This document shows, piece after piece, positions 1 to 5,915 of a stretch of 6,786 nt of DNA. Origin of the DNA: Candidatus Zipacnadia bacterium (GTDB lineage: Bacteria > Armatimonadota > Zipacnadia > Zipacnadales > Zipacnadaceae); the NCBI GenBank assembly GCA_029821255.1, contig JALGTS010000062.1:1-6786 (forward strand). Direction: 5' to 3'. Position 1 is the first letter of the stretch. Each line of letters starts with the position of its first letter. The notes beneath the pieces are model-generated. The model had not been told where the DNA came from, searched no databases, and worked only from the letters and a program-made list of their open reading frames with translations. A program made the position numbers and the translations under genes.

Positions 1-1151
1 TAGCAGGTCATACTCGGCGCCATTTTGTGGCTCTGTCAGGGGTGTCGGCAACTGTCAGCGACTTCCGCGAGGCCGCCGAAGCTGCCCACCAACGCCGAAA
101 ACTGCACAATCAGGAGACCATCGTCTTCCTCGACGAGATTCACCGTCTCTCCCGAACCCAGCAGGATGCCCTGCTACCTTTTGTTGAAGAAGGCCTTTTT
201 ACCCTTATTGGTAGCACTACCGAAAACCCATACTACACGCTGACCACACCCCTGTTATCCCGATGTCAGATATTCGTACTTGAACCGCTATCGCCTGAAG
301 ACATTGAGCTACTGCTGCGGCGTGCGCTCAACGACAAACAGTACGGGCTGGGTAAGCTATCAGTCGATATTCCCGAAAAGGCTCTACAACACCTCGCCGC
401 GAATGCTGGCGGCGATGCTCGCGTGGCGCTCAATGCCTTGGAGATGGCTATACTGGTGACCAGCCCTGACGACACCGGCACCCACCGGGTAAGCCTATCA
501 GCCGTTGTAGATGCGCTTCGCCAGCCAGTGTTGAAATACGACCGGGCCGGCGACGAACACTATGACACCATCTCGGCATTCATCAAAAGTATTCGGGGAT
601 CAGACCCCGATGCGGCCGTCTACTGGCTGGCCAAGATGCTGGAGGCCGGCGAGGATCCCCGCTTTATCGCCCGGCGCTTGATTATTGCGGCGGCTGAAGA
701 CATCGGTCTGGCCGATCCCACCGGCTTGCGGGTTGCCATAGCTGCGGCAGATGCGGTAGAATATGTAGGTATGCCCGAGGCGCAGATACCACTGGCAATG
801 GCGACGATTCACCTGGCTGTTGCTCCCAAGAGCAATTCTGCCTATGAGGCAATCGTCGCTGCCCGCAAGGATGTACGTGCCGAAGGGGGAGCCACTGTAC
901 CCAGGCATCTATCGGGCGGAGCCAGACCCGGCGAGGATAAGCAGGATACCAAATATCTGTATCCGCATCATTATCCGCACCACTGGGTCAAACAAAGCTA
1001 CCTCCCCGCTAACCTGGCTAATCGTCACTACTACCGGCCTCAAGACAATCTGCGTGAGCAGCGAATAAGGCAATTTCTCCAAAGCCTGCGCAGTTCTACT
1101 GCCGCTGATCAGACCACTGCAAAGGATGATGATAAAGATGGAGATGCGTAG
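1..1151 (+). CDS. rarA: RarA (MgsA) replication-associated recombination AAA+ ATPase, 5'-truncated by window
   Basis: RarA is a clamp-loader-like AAA+ ATPase that acts at stalled replication forks. The reading frame is open from base 3 (codons for AGHTRRHFVALSGVSATV), so the GTG at 27 is an internal valine, and the start with the Walker A P-loop lies upstream of the window. Visible motifs in order are the RarA signature LSGVSATVSDFREA, Walker B IVFLDEIH (acidic pair at 132-137), sensor 1 IGSTTENP (about 207-230) and an arginine-finger SRC (Arg codon 261-263). The C-terminal MgsA tetramerisation domain follows, with SDPDAAVYWLAKMLEAGEDP and ARRLIIAAAEDIGLADP (about 600-720) and a YPHHYPHHWV element near 960-990. 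The protein ends in a charged tail (TAKDDDKDGDA) that is not family-conserved and whose codons overlap the next gene. No frameshift is seen. The family call is secure; the missing N-terminus is simply outside the window. Confidence 0.95.
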   Translation, partial: AGHTRRHFVALSGVSATVSDFREAAEAAHQRRKLHNQETIVFLDEIHRLSRTQQDALLPFVEEGLFTLIGSTTENPYYTLTTPLLSRCQIFVLEPLSPEDIELLLRRALNDKQYGLGKLSVDIPEKALQHLAANAGGDARVALNALEMAILVTSPDDTGTHRVSLSAVVDALRQPVLKYDRAGDEHYDTISAFIKSIRGSDPDAAVYWLAKMLEAGEDPRFIARRLIIAAAEDIGLADPTGLRVAIAAADAVEYVGMPEAQIPLAMATIHLAVAPKSNSAYEAIVAARKDVRAEGGATVPRHLSGGARPGEDKQDTKYLYPHHYPHHWVKQSYLPANLANRHYYRPQDNLREQRIRQFLQSLRSSTAADQTTAKDDDKDGDA

Positions 1152-1518
1152 CTGCATTGAGGACAACTGGCTGATGGTATTCCATCTCCGAGGTGAGATC
1201 GATGCCGAAACCGGCCCCGACTTTCGCGAGGCGCTTGAGCGAGCGCGCGAAGAAGGTCAGCGTTGGTTTCTGATTGATCTGCTGGAGGCTGAGTACCTGG
1301 ATAGTGTGGCACTGGGCATACTATTGGGCACCGCCAAGGAAACTTCCAATGCCGGAGGGAGGCTGGCTGTGGCCTGCAATCGGCCCAATCTCGTTAAACT
1401 CTTCGAGCTTGCCGGTGTCAAAGAGCTGCTCAATGTCCAGGAGACTGCTGCAGCAGCGCGTAGTCTGCTGGAGCAGGCACACCAGGCTGCTGGCCTGCCC
1501 CAGGACGGAGGCGAATGA
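1138..1518 (+). CDS. rsbV: STAS-domain anti-sigma factor antagonist (RsbV/SpoIIAA type)
   Basis: Predicted cytoplasmic anti-anti-sigma factor, 126 aa, one STAS domain. In this family the unphosphorylated protein binds the anti-sigma kinase and releases sigma. Seen: an N-terminal strand ending in LRGEIDAET (compare GELD in SpoIIAA), then FLIDLLEAEYLDSVALGILLG, GGRLAVACNRPNLVKLFELAG and a C-terminal helix. The predicted phospho-acceptor is Ser56 (codon 1303-1305) after Asp55, matching Ser58 of B. subtilis SpoIIAA. The next residues are Val-Ala instead of the usual Ser/Thr-Gly. Four in-frame ATGs lie close together (1126, 1129, 1138, 1144). I chose 1138 because AAAGGA at 1121-1126 is 11 bases upstream and MEMR fits the family N-terminus. 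It overlaps the rarA end by 14 bases and its stop overlaps an ATG of the next gene (ATGA). The gene symbol is by family and context; spoIIAA or another paralogue name is possible. Confidence 0.88.
   Translation: MEMRSCIEDNWLMVFHLRGEIDAETGPDFREALERAREEGQRWFLIDLLEAEYLDSVALGILLGTAKETSNAGGRLAVACNRPNLVKLFELAGVKELLNVQETAAAARSLLEQAHQAAGLPQDGGE
1507..1511 (+). promoter_or_regulatory. Ribosome binding site of the rsbW-type gene
   Basis: GGAGG lies inside the end of the STAS gene. It is 9 bases from the ATG at 1521 but only 3 bases from the ATG at 1515, so it favours 1521 as the start of the kinase gene. Confidence 0.6.
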
Positions 1519-1520
1519 GT

Positions 1521-1958
1521 ATGGCAAAGGTAATGGCTGAGACTGTGGAACTGCAGATTCCCTGCGACCCTAAGTACATCGCGGTAGCCCGGCTGGTAAC
1601 CGCAGGTGTGGCAGCTCGCAGCGGGCTAACTATTGATGATATTGACGACCTTAAGGTAGCAGTCTCCGAGGCGTGCACAAATGTCATTGACCATGCCTTC
1701 CCGAATCTGGATAAGACCAAGCAATCACCTGTTATCTCCCTACGGTTCACTCCCTGCGAGAAGGGCTTGCAGGTTGAGGTTGAAGATTATGGTGTAGGAT
1801 TTGATCCCGACGACCTACCCCAACTTGAGATAGGCAAGCCCTCGGTGAACGGAGGACTGGGTCTGTATCTGATCAGCCAGCTCACTGACGATGTCGACAT
1901 CCAGAGTGCTCCGGACAGCGGTACCAAAGTGATAATGATCAAGCGTGTGACGGAGTAG
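1521..1958 (+). CDS. rsbW: Anti-sigma factor serine/threonine kinase (RsbW/SpoIIAB type)
   Basis: Predicted cytoplasmic GHKL-fold (HATPase_c_2) kinase, 145 aa. Members bind a SigB/SigF-type sigma factor and phosphorylate the partner STAS protein. Numbered from the ATG at 1521, the ATP-site boxes are intact: N box VSEACTNVIDHAF with Glu50, Asn54 and His58; G1 box EDYGVGFDP with Asp89, Gly91 and Gly93; G2 box NGGLGLYLISQL around residues 110-121. The conserved SD..D-type tail (TDDVDI) and final strand (GTKVIMIKR) follow. Length and domain order match RsbW/SpoIIAB. An alternative start at 1515 would add two residues and overlap the STAS stop as ATGA; GGAGG spacing favours 1521. Its position between the STAS gene and the sigma gene is the classic rsbV-rsbW-sigB order, so the sigma factor encoded next is its likely target (inference). 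Confidence 0.92.
   Translation: MAKVMAETVELQIPCDPKYIAVARLVTAGVAARSGLTIDDIDDLKVAVSEACTNVIDHAFPNLDKTKQSPVISLRFTPCEKGLQVEVEDYGVGFDPDDLPQLEIGKPSVNGGLGLYLISQLTDDVDIQSAPDSGTKVIMIKRVTE
1952..1955 (+). promoter_or_regulatory. Ribosome binding site of the sigma factor gene
   Basis: GGAG directly abuts the stop codon of the kinase gene and is 8 bases from the ATG at 1964. It supports 1964 over the in-frame ATG at 1985, and its position suggests translation coupled to the kinase gene. Confidence 0.55.
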
Positions 1959-1963
1959 CCTCT

Positions 1964-2722
1964 ATGGAGCCTCGCTGGGACGAGATGTCAACTAATGAAC
2001 TATTCTCCGAGCTGCGTGAGACGAACAATCCCCAGCTCCGCGATTATCTGATCAAGCGCCATGAGGGGTTAGTCAGGCACGTTGCTAAGGCATATCAGGA
2101 AAGCGCTGAATCCTACGAAGATATTCTGGCCGTGGGGCGGGAGGGCCTGATTAATGCAATTGACCGATTTGACCCCAGCCGGGGCACCAAATTTGCCACC
2201 TTCGCAGTGCCTACTATCCGGGGCGAGATTCAACGCTACTTCCGCGACCAGACATGGGGCATTCATGTCCCGCGCCGTATTCAAGAGCTTAGTGCTATGG
2301 CGCGGCAAATGCGCGAGCAGATGACCCAACAACAGGGCCGCCCACCGTCCTACGCAGAACTCGCCCAGAGAATAGGTGTCTCTGAAGAGGAACTTATTGA
2401 GGCAGTAGAAGTAGGCCGCCAGTACGATCTGATAAGCCTGGATGCCAGCGCCGCGCTGGACTCAGAAGAAGCTCCCAGTTACCTGGACCAGGCTGGCGAG
2501 GAGGATGAGCAGATCGCGCAGTTGGCTGATCAGGACGAGTTATTCTCGGCGATCAAACAACTACCCCCCCGCCAGCAGATTATCTTAGTGTTGCGCTTTT
2601 ATCGGGAGCTTTCTCAGCAAGAGGTCGCCCGGCGGCTGGGCATCTCTCAGATGCATGTCTCGCGACTCCAGCACAAGGCTACTAACCAGCTCAAAGAGAT
2701 ACTGCAGAAAAGTCGAACCTGA
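1964..2722 (+). CDS. sigB: SigB/SigF/SigG-family RNA polymerase sigma factor
   Basis: Alternative sigma-70 family factor of 252 aa, directing RNA polymerase to a special promoter set. Seen in order: region 2 at about residues 27-97 (HEGLVRHVAKAY, DILAVGREGLINAIDRFDP, RGTKFATFAVPTIRGEIQRY, FRDQTWGIHVPRRIQEL); region 3 at about 108-165 (QQGRPPSYAELAQRIGVSEEEL); an acidic linker at about 167-190; region 4 at 192-247 with LPPRQQIILVLRFYRELSQQ and the helix-turn-helix EVARRLGISQMHVSRLQHKA. WGIHVPRRIQEL and the short length without region 1.1 are typical of the SigB/SigF/SigG group rather than SigA. It follows the anti-sigma gene by 5 bases, so the three genes form one partner-switching unit. Whether its regulon is stress, development or something else cannot be read here. 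No SigB-like promoter was found ahead of the module. The symbol follows context; sigF is equally possible. Confidence 0.93.
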   Translation: MEPRWDEMSTNELFSELRETNNPQLRDYLIKRHEGLVRHVAKAYQESAESYEDILAVGREGLINAIDRFDPSRGTKFATFAVPTIRGEIQRYFRDQTWGIHVPRRIQELSAMARQMREQMTQQQGRPPSYAELAQRIGVSEEELIEAVEVGRQYDLISLDASAALDSEEAPSYLDQAGEEDEQIAQLADQDELFSAIKQLPPRQQIILVLRFYRELSQQEVARRLGISQMHVSRLQHKATNQLKEILQKSRT

Positions 2723-2817
2723 CTGACTTGCTCCTGGCAGCCGGCTTGTCTGCTCCGCTGGACTCCCATACGCGAGCAATCAGCAATATCTGCCAAACAC
2801 ACGGGACAGAGTCTGTG
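2723..2817 (+). other. Intergenic leader before alaS
   Basis: At 95 bases this is the longest non-coding gap in the window. It holds a small palindrome AGCCGGCT (2739-2746) and a weak possible -35-like TTGTCT (2746-2751) without a convincing -10 partner. It has no T-box consensus and no hairpin plus T-run terminator. It happens to be open in the alaS frame from a TTG at 2728, but that stretch does not resemble an AlaRS N-terminus. Confidence 0.5.
2803..2806 (+). promoter_or_regulatory. Weak ribosome binding site of alaS
   Basis: GGGA ends 11 bases before the ATG at 2818. The match to the anti-Shine-Dalgarno is short and the spacing is long, so this is only the best candidate in the leader. 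Confidence 0.35.
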
Positions 2818-5499
2818 ATGACAACTCAACAATTACGGGAACTATTTCTGAATTTCTTTGAAGACCGCAACCATCTGGTGCGGCCCAGCGCACCGCTGGT
2901 GCTGCATGATGATCCCACCAGTTTTTTTACCAGTGCCGGCATGCAGCCGTATATGGCGGCGTTCCGTGGCGAAGAAGAGCCACCTGCTCCCCGAGTGGCC
3001 AGCATCCAGAAATGTACACGGACCGGCGATATTGAACTGGTCGGCTATCGGAATCGCTATCACACCTTCTTTGAGATGTTGGGGAACTTTTCGTTCGGTG
3101 ACTACTTCAAGCAGGGCGCTATTGAGCTGGCCTGGGAATTCGTCACCGAGGTGCTCCAACTTCCGCGGGAGCGGCTGTGGTTCACCGTTTATTGGGAGGA
3201 TGACGAAGCCGAGCAGATTTGGCACAAGCATATTGGTATCCCAATGAGTCGGATACGGCGCTTGGGCCGCGCAGACAACTGGTGGCCGAAGCTGCGCTGG
3301 GAGGGACCCTGTGGGCCGTGCTCGGAGATCTTCTATGACCTGGGTGAGGAGCGGGGATGCCCTGGCGGCTGTGAGGTCGGCTGTGACCGCTGCGAGCGGT
3401 ATCTGGAGCTGTGGAATTTGGTCTTCCAGATGTACACCGAAGCCGAAGATGGCACGCTCATGCCGCTGCCCAGCCCGGGCATTGATACCGGCATGGGTCT
3501 GGAACGACTCGCCCTGGTAATGCAGGACAAGCGCTTCACCGCCGAGACTGACGAGCTTTTTTTTATCCTCTCCAGCAGTCTGGAGCAGATCAATCAGTTC
3601 CGCACCGAGCCTTATACTTACGGTCAGAATGAAGCAACCGATGCGGAGTTGCGTGTGATTGCTGATCATCTGCGCGCCACTACTTTCCTAATGGCTGATG
3701 GGGTAGTACCAACAAATGAAGGGCCCGGATACGTATTGCGTCGCCTTATCCGCCGCGCTCACCGCTTCGGACGCCAGGCCGGCGCGACAGAGCCCTTCCT
3801 GTATCAGGCCCTGCCCGCAGTGGCCGAAGTGATGGGTGGCACCTACCCTGAGCTGAAAGACGGCCTGGACTACCAGCAGCAGGTCGTGAAGACCGAAGAG
3901 CAGCGCTTTGCCTCCACGCTGGCTGGGGGAATTGACCTGTTCGAGGAGATTGCCCAAAAGGTCCTCAGCAGAGGCGAAGCGGTCTTCCCTGGCGAGGAGG
4001 CCTTTCGCCTCCACGACACCCATGGTATCACCATAGACATCGTCCGCGACCTCGCCGCTGAAAAGGGTATGACCGTGGATGAGGCTGGCTTTGAACAAGC
4101 AATGGAACAGCAGCGCCAGCGCTCTCGGGCTGGCCCGGTAGGACTGCAATTGCATGAAAACAGCAGCCTGTCTCGAGCCATCGCCGATACACCTGCAACC
4201 GCGCTGGCCGCTGATCCACAAGTGCCTGGCTTCTGCCAAGCGCAACTGCCGGCAGCACGACTCCTGAAGCTCTTTCACGACGAAGCAGAGATTGAGCAGG
4301 CACACGAAGGTCAACAGGTTGCTGTGCTACTGGATCGCACGCCTTTCTATTACGAACATGGCGGACAAGTCACCGACACTGGTTACTTAATAGGTCCCCA
4401 AGGGGAAATACAAATCGAGCACGCCAGCGGGGTAGGCCAGCACATCGTCCATAAGGGAAAGGTGGTCAGAGGACAGATCTCAGCAGGAGAAGAAGTACAA
4501 GTCCAAGTGGACAGCGAGCGGCGCGATGCCATCCGCCGCCACCATACCGCCACCCATCTTCTCCAGGCGGCGCTGCGGAAATTCTTGGGCGATCACGTAC
4601 GCCAGTCGGGGTCACTGGTCGCTCCCGATCGGCTGCGTTTTGACTTCACTCACCATGAGGCAGTAGGCAAAGATACCCTTGAGAAAGTCGAAGACCAGGT
4701 CAATGCTTGGATTATGGCCGACCTACCGGTGACATGCACCGAGAAGTCACTGGAGGAAGCCAAAGCTGCAGGCGTAATCGCCCTGTTTGGCGAGAAGTAC
4801 GACGAGATAGTACGCGTTGTGCAAATCGGCGACATCAGCGCCGAACTATGCGGCGGCACCCACTGCGAACGCACCGGCCAGATCGGCTCGCTGCGCATAA
4901 CCAATGAAAGCAGCGTAGCTGCTGGTATTCGGCGCATTGAGGCAGTTGCTGGTTGGGCCGCTTTGCAACGAGCTCGCAAGTTGGAAGCAGTGCTTACCGA
5001 GGCGACTCAGCAACTCAGCACTACTCCCGAAGAGCTTATAGGTCGCTTGGTAGCACTTCAAGACCAGATTTCCGAGCTGGACAAACAGCTCCAGCAAGCC
5101 CGGCAGATGCAAGCGACCACCACCATCGCTGATCTTCTGGACAACGCCGCAACGGTCGGCCCTGTACGCCTGATTGCGGCGCAAATCCCAGGAGCCGACG
5201 AAGAAACACTGGGCGCAATTGCTGATCAACTCACCGCTCAGGCGGAAAACGGCGTCGTCTGCCTGGCAGGGACTCAAGGCGAGGGCACAGTTTTGATAAT
5301 CAAGCTGGGAAAGGATGCCGTCAATCAAGGCTTGAATGCTGGTAATCTGATGGCACAGACAGCTAAGATAGCCGGCGGAGGCGGAGGAGGCGGTGCCAAC
5401 TTTGCCCGCGGGGGCGGGAAGTCCGCACAGATTGACGAGGCTTTCGCCGGGCTCCACCGCTTGCTTAAAGAACAGACCACTGGTGAAGATCCCGAATGA
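2818..5499 (+). CDS. alaS: Alanyl-tRNA synthetase
   Basis: Class II synthetase that charges tRNA-Ala with alanine and hydrolyses mischarged Ser/Gly-tRNA. It has 893 aa, slightly above the usual 870-880. The start at ATG 2818 gives the family opening MTTQQLRELFLNFFEDRNH; an in-frame TTG at 2728 would add 30 unrelated residues. The catalytic core spans about 1-240: FFTSAGMQPYM, motif 2 RYHTFFEMLGNFSFGDYFK (80-98), GPCGPCSE (163-170) and motif 3 GIDTGMGLERLA (221-232). Cys181, 185, 189 and 192 form a cluster between motifs. The tRNA-recognition region includes GPGYVLRRLIRRA (302-314), with Pro303 where Arg is usual. The editing domain has the zinc ligands His576, His580, Cys678 and His682 (HTATH, CGGTH). 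A coiled-coil-like stretch (about 715-770) leads to C-Ala with the glycine-rich GGGGGGGANFARGGG (853-867). Its stop overlaps the ruvX start, so the two are probably co-transcribed. Confidence 0.98.
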   Translation: MTTQQLRELFLNFFEDRNHLVRPSAPLVLHDDPTSFFTSAGMQPYMAAFRGEEEPPAPRVASIQKCTRTGDIELVGYRNRYHTFFEMLGNFSFGDYFKQGAIELAWEFVTEVLQLPRERLWFTVYWEDDEAEQIWHKHIGIPMSRIRRLGRADNWWPKLRWEGPCGPCSEIFYDLGEERGCPGGCEVGCDRCERYLELWNLVFQMYTEAEDGTLMPLPSPGIDTGMGLERLALVMQDKRFTAETDELFFILSSSLEQINQFRTEPYTYGQNEATDAELRVIADHLRATTFLMADGVVPTNEGPGYVLRRLIRRAHRFGRQAGATEPFLYQALPAVAEVMGGTYPELKDGLDYQQQVVKTEEQRFASTLAGGIDLFEEIAQKVLSRGEAVFPGEEAFRLHDTHGITIDIVRDLAAEKGMTVDEAGFEQAMEQQRQRSRAGPVGLQLHENSSLSRAIADTPATALAADPQVPGFCQAQLPAARLLKLFHDEAEIEQAHEGQQVAVLLDRTPFYYEHGGQVTDTGYLIGPQGEIQIEHASGVGQHIVHKGKVVRGQISAGEEVQVQVDSERRDAIRRHHTATHLLQAALRKFLGDHVRQSGSLVAPDRLRFDFTHHEAVGKDTLEKVEDQVNAWIMADLPVTCTEKSLEEAKAAGVIALFGEKYDEIVRVVQIGDISAELCGGTHCERTGQIGSLRITNESSVAAGIRRIEAVAGWAALQRARKLEAVLTEATQQLSTTPEELIGRLVALQDQISELDKQLQQARQMQATTTIADLLDNAATVGPVRLIAAQIPGADEETLGAIADQLTAQAENGVVCLAGTQGEGTVLIIKLGKDAVNQGLNAGNLMAQTAKIAGGGGGGGANFARGGGKSAQIDEAFAGLHRLLKEQTTGEDPE
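5482..5486 (+). promoter_or_regulatory. Ribosome binding site of ruvX
   Basis: GGTGA within the last codons of alaS lies 9 bases before the ATG at 5496. It matches the 3' part of the Shine-Dalgarno consensus (GGAGGTGA) and supports reinitiation at the ATGA overlap. Confidence 0.4.
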
Positions 5500-5915
5500 A
5501 AGCAATCGGCGTAGACCTGGGTGAGAAGCGAATCGGCGTAGCAGTAAGCGATAAAAGCGGGCGCGTTGCCCTGCCCACAGCAACTCTGCCCGGCGACCGG
5601 CCCACCTGCGAAATAATAGCTGACATATTAAATCTCGCCACTCAACACGGAGCCGAGAGAATCGTAATAGGAATGCCGACCAGCCTAAGCGGCAAGGCTG
5701 GGCCGGCTGCCCAGCAAGCAGCGCAGTTTGCCCGTGCTTTGGCTGCCCAGACCAACCTCCGGGTCATCGCTTGGGATGAACGCTTGACAACCGCGCTTGC
5801 CGAAAGGGCGATGATCCGCGCCAAGGTCAGACGGCAAAAGTGCCGCCAGAATATTGATAAAGCCGCTGCTACCCTGATTCTGCAAAACTATCTGGACGCA
5901 CACACTGATGAGTAG
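5496..5915 (+). CDS. ruvX: RuvX/YqgF-family RNase H-fold nuclease (putative pre-16S rRNA nuclease)
   Basis: YqgF-family protein of 139 aa, the normal length. The family has an RNase H-like fold and is linked to 16S rRNA 5'-end maturation; the older label is Holliday junction resolvase-like. Seen: the N-terminal GVDLGEKRIGVAVSD with catalytic-type Asp7; IVIGMPTSLSGKAGPAA at 56-71; IAWDERLTTALAE with Asp94 and Glu95; and the C-terminal NIDKAAATLILQNYLD with Asp121. All acidic positions expected for the active site are present. The start ATG overlaps the alaS stop as ATGA, and the end overlaps the first possible mltG ATG by 8 bases, so translation of the three genes is likely coupled. alaS, ruvX and mltG are neighbours in many Firmicutes, so the context supports the call. 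Confidence 0.95.
   Translation: MKAIGVDLGEKRIGVAVSDKSGRVALPTATLPGDRPTCEIIADILNLATQHGAERIVIGMPTSLSGKAGPAAQQAAQFARALAAQTNLRVIAWDERLTTALAERAMIRAKVRRQKCRQNIDKAAATLILQNYLDAHTDE

Noticed and set aside
27..29. GTG as a start codon for rarA
   Set aside because: The frame is open upstream to base 3 and the upstream codons continue the RarA family sequence (HFVALSGVSATV). It is an internal valine of a gene cut by the window edge.
2728..2730. TTG start giving AlaRS 30 extra N-terminal residues
   Set aside because: The extra residues do not resemble an AlaRS N-terminus, and the ATG at 2818 gives the canonical start and a normal length.
2746..2774. TTGTCT with 17-base spacing to TACGCG as an alaS promoter
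   Set aside because: The -10 match is poor, and a chance hit is likely in about 95 bases.
3557..3564. T-run as a terminator
   Set aside because: No GC-rich hairpin directly precedes it and it is inside the intact alaS coding frame.
2842..3669. Long open frame of 275 codons on the minus strand
   Set aside because: It lies wholly opposite alaS, shows no recognisable domain, and is explained by codon bias of the + strand gene.
5371..5424. GGC/GGA-rich repeat-like stretch near the end of alaS
   Set aside because: It encodes the glycine-rich loop normal for the AlaRS C-terminal domain, so it is not an independent repeat.
4846..5583. Open frame of 245 codons on the minus strand
   Set aside because: It is antisense to the end of alaS and the start of ruvX, with no domain or plausible ribosome site seen.
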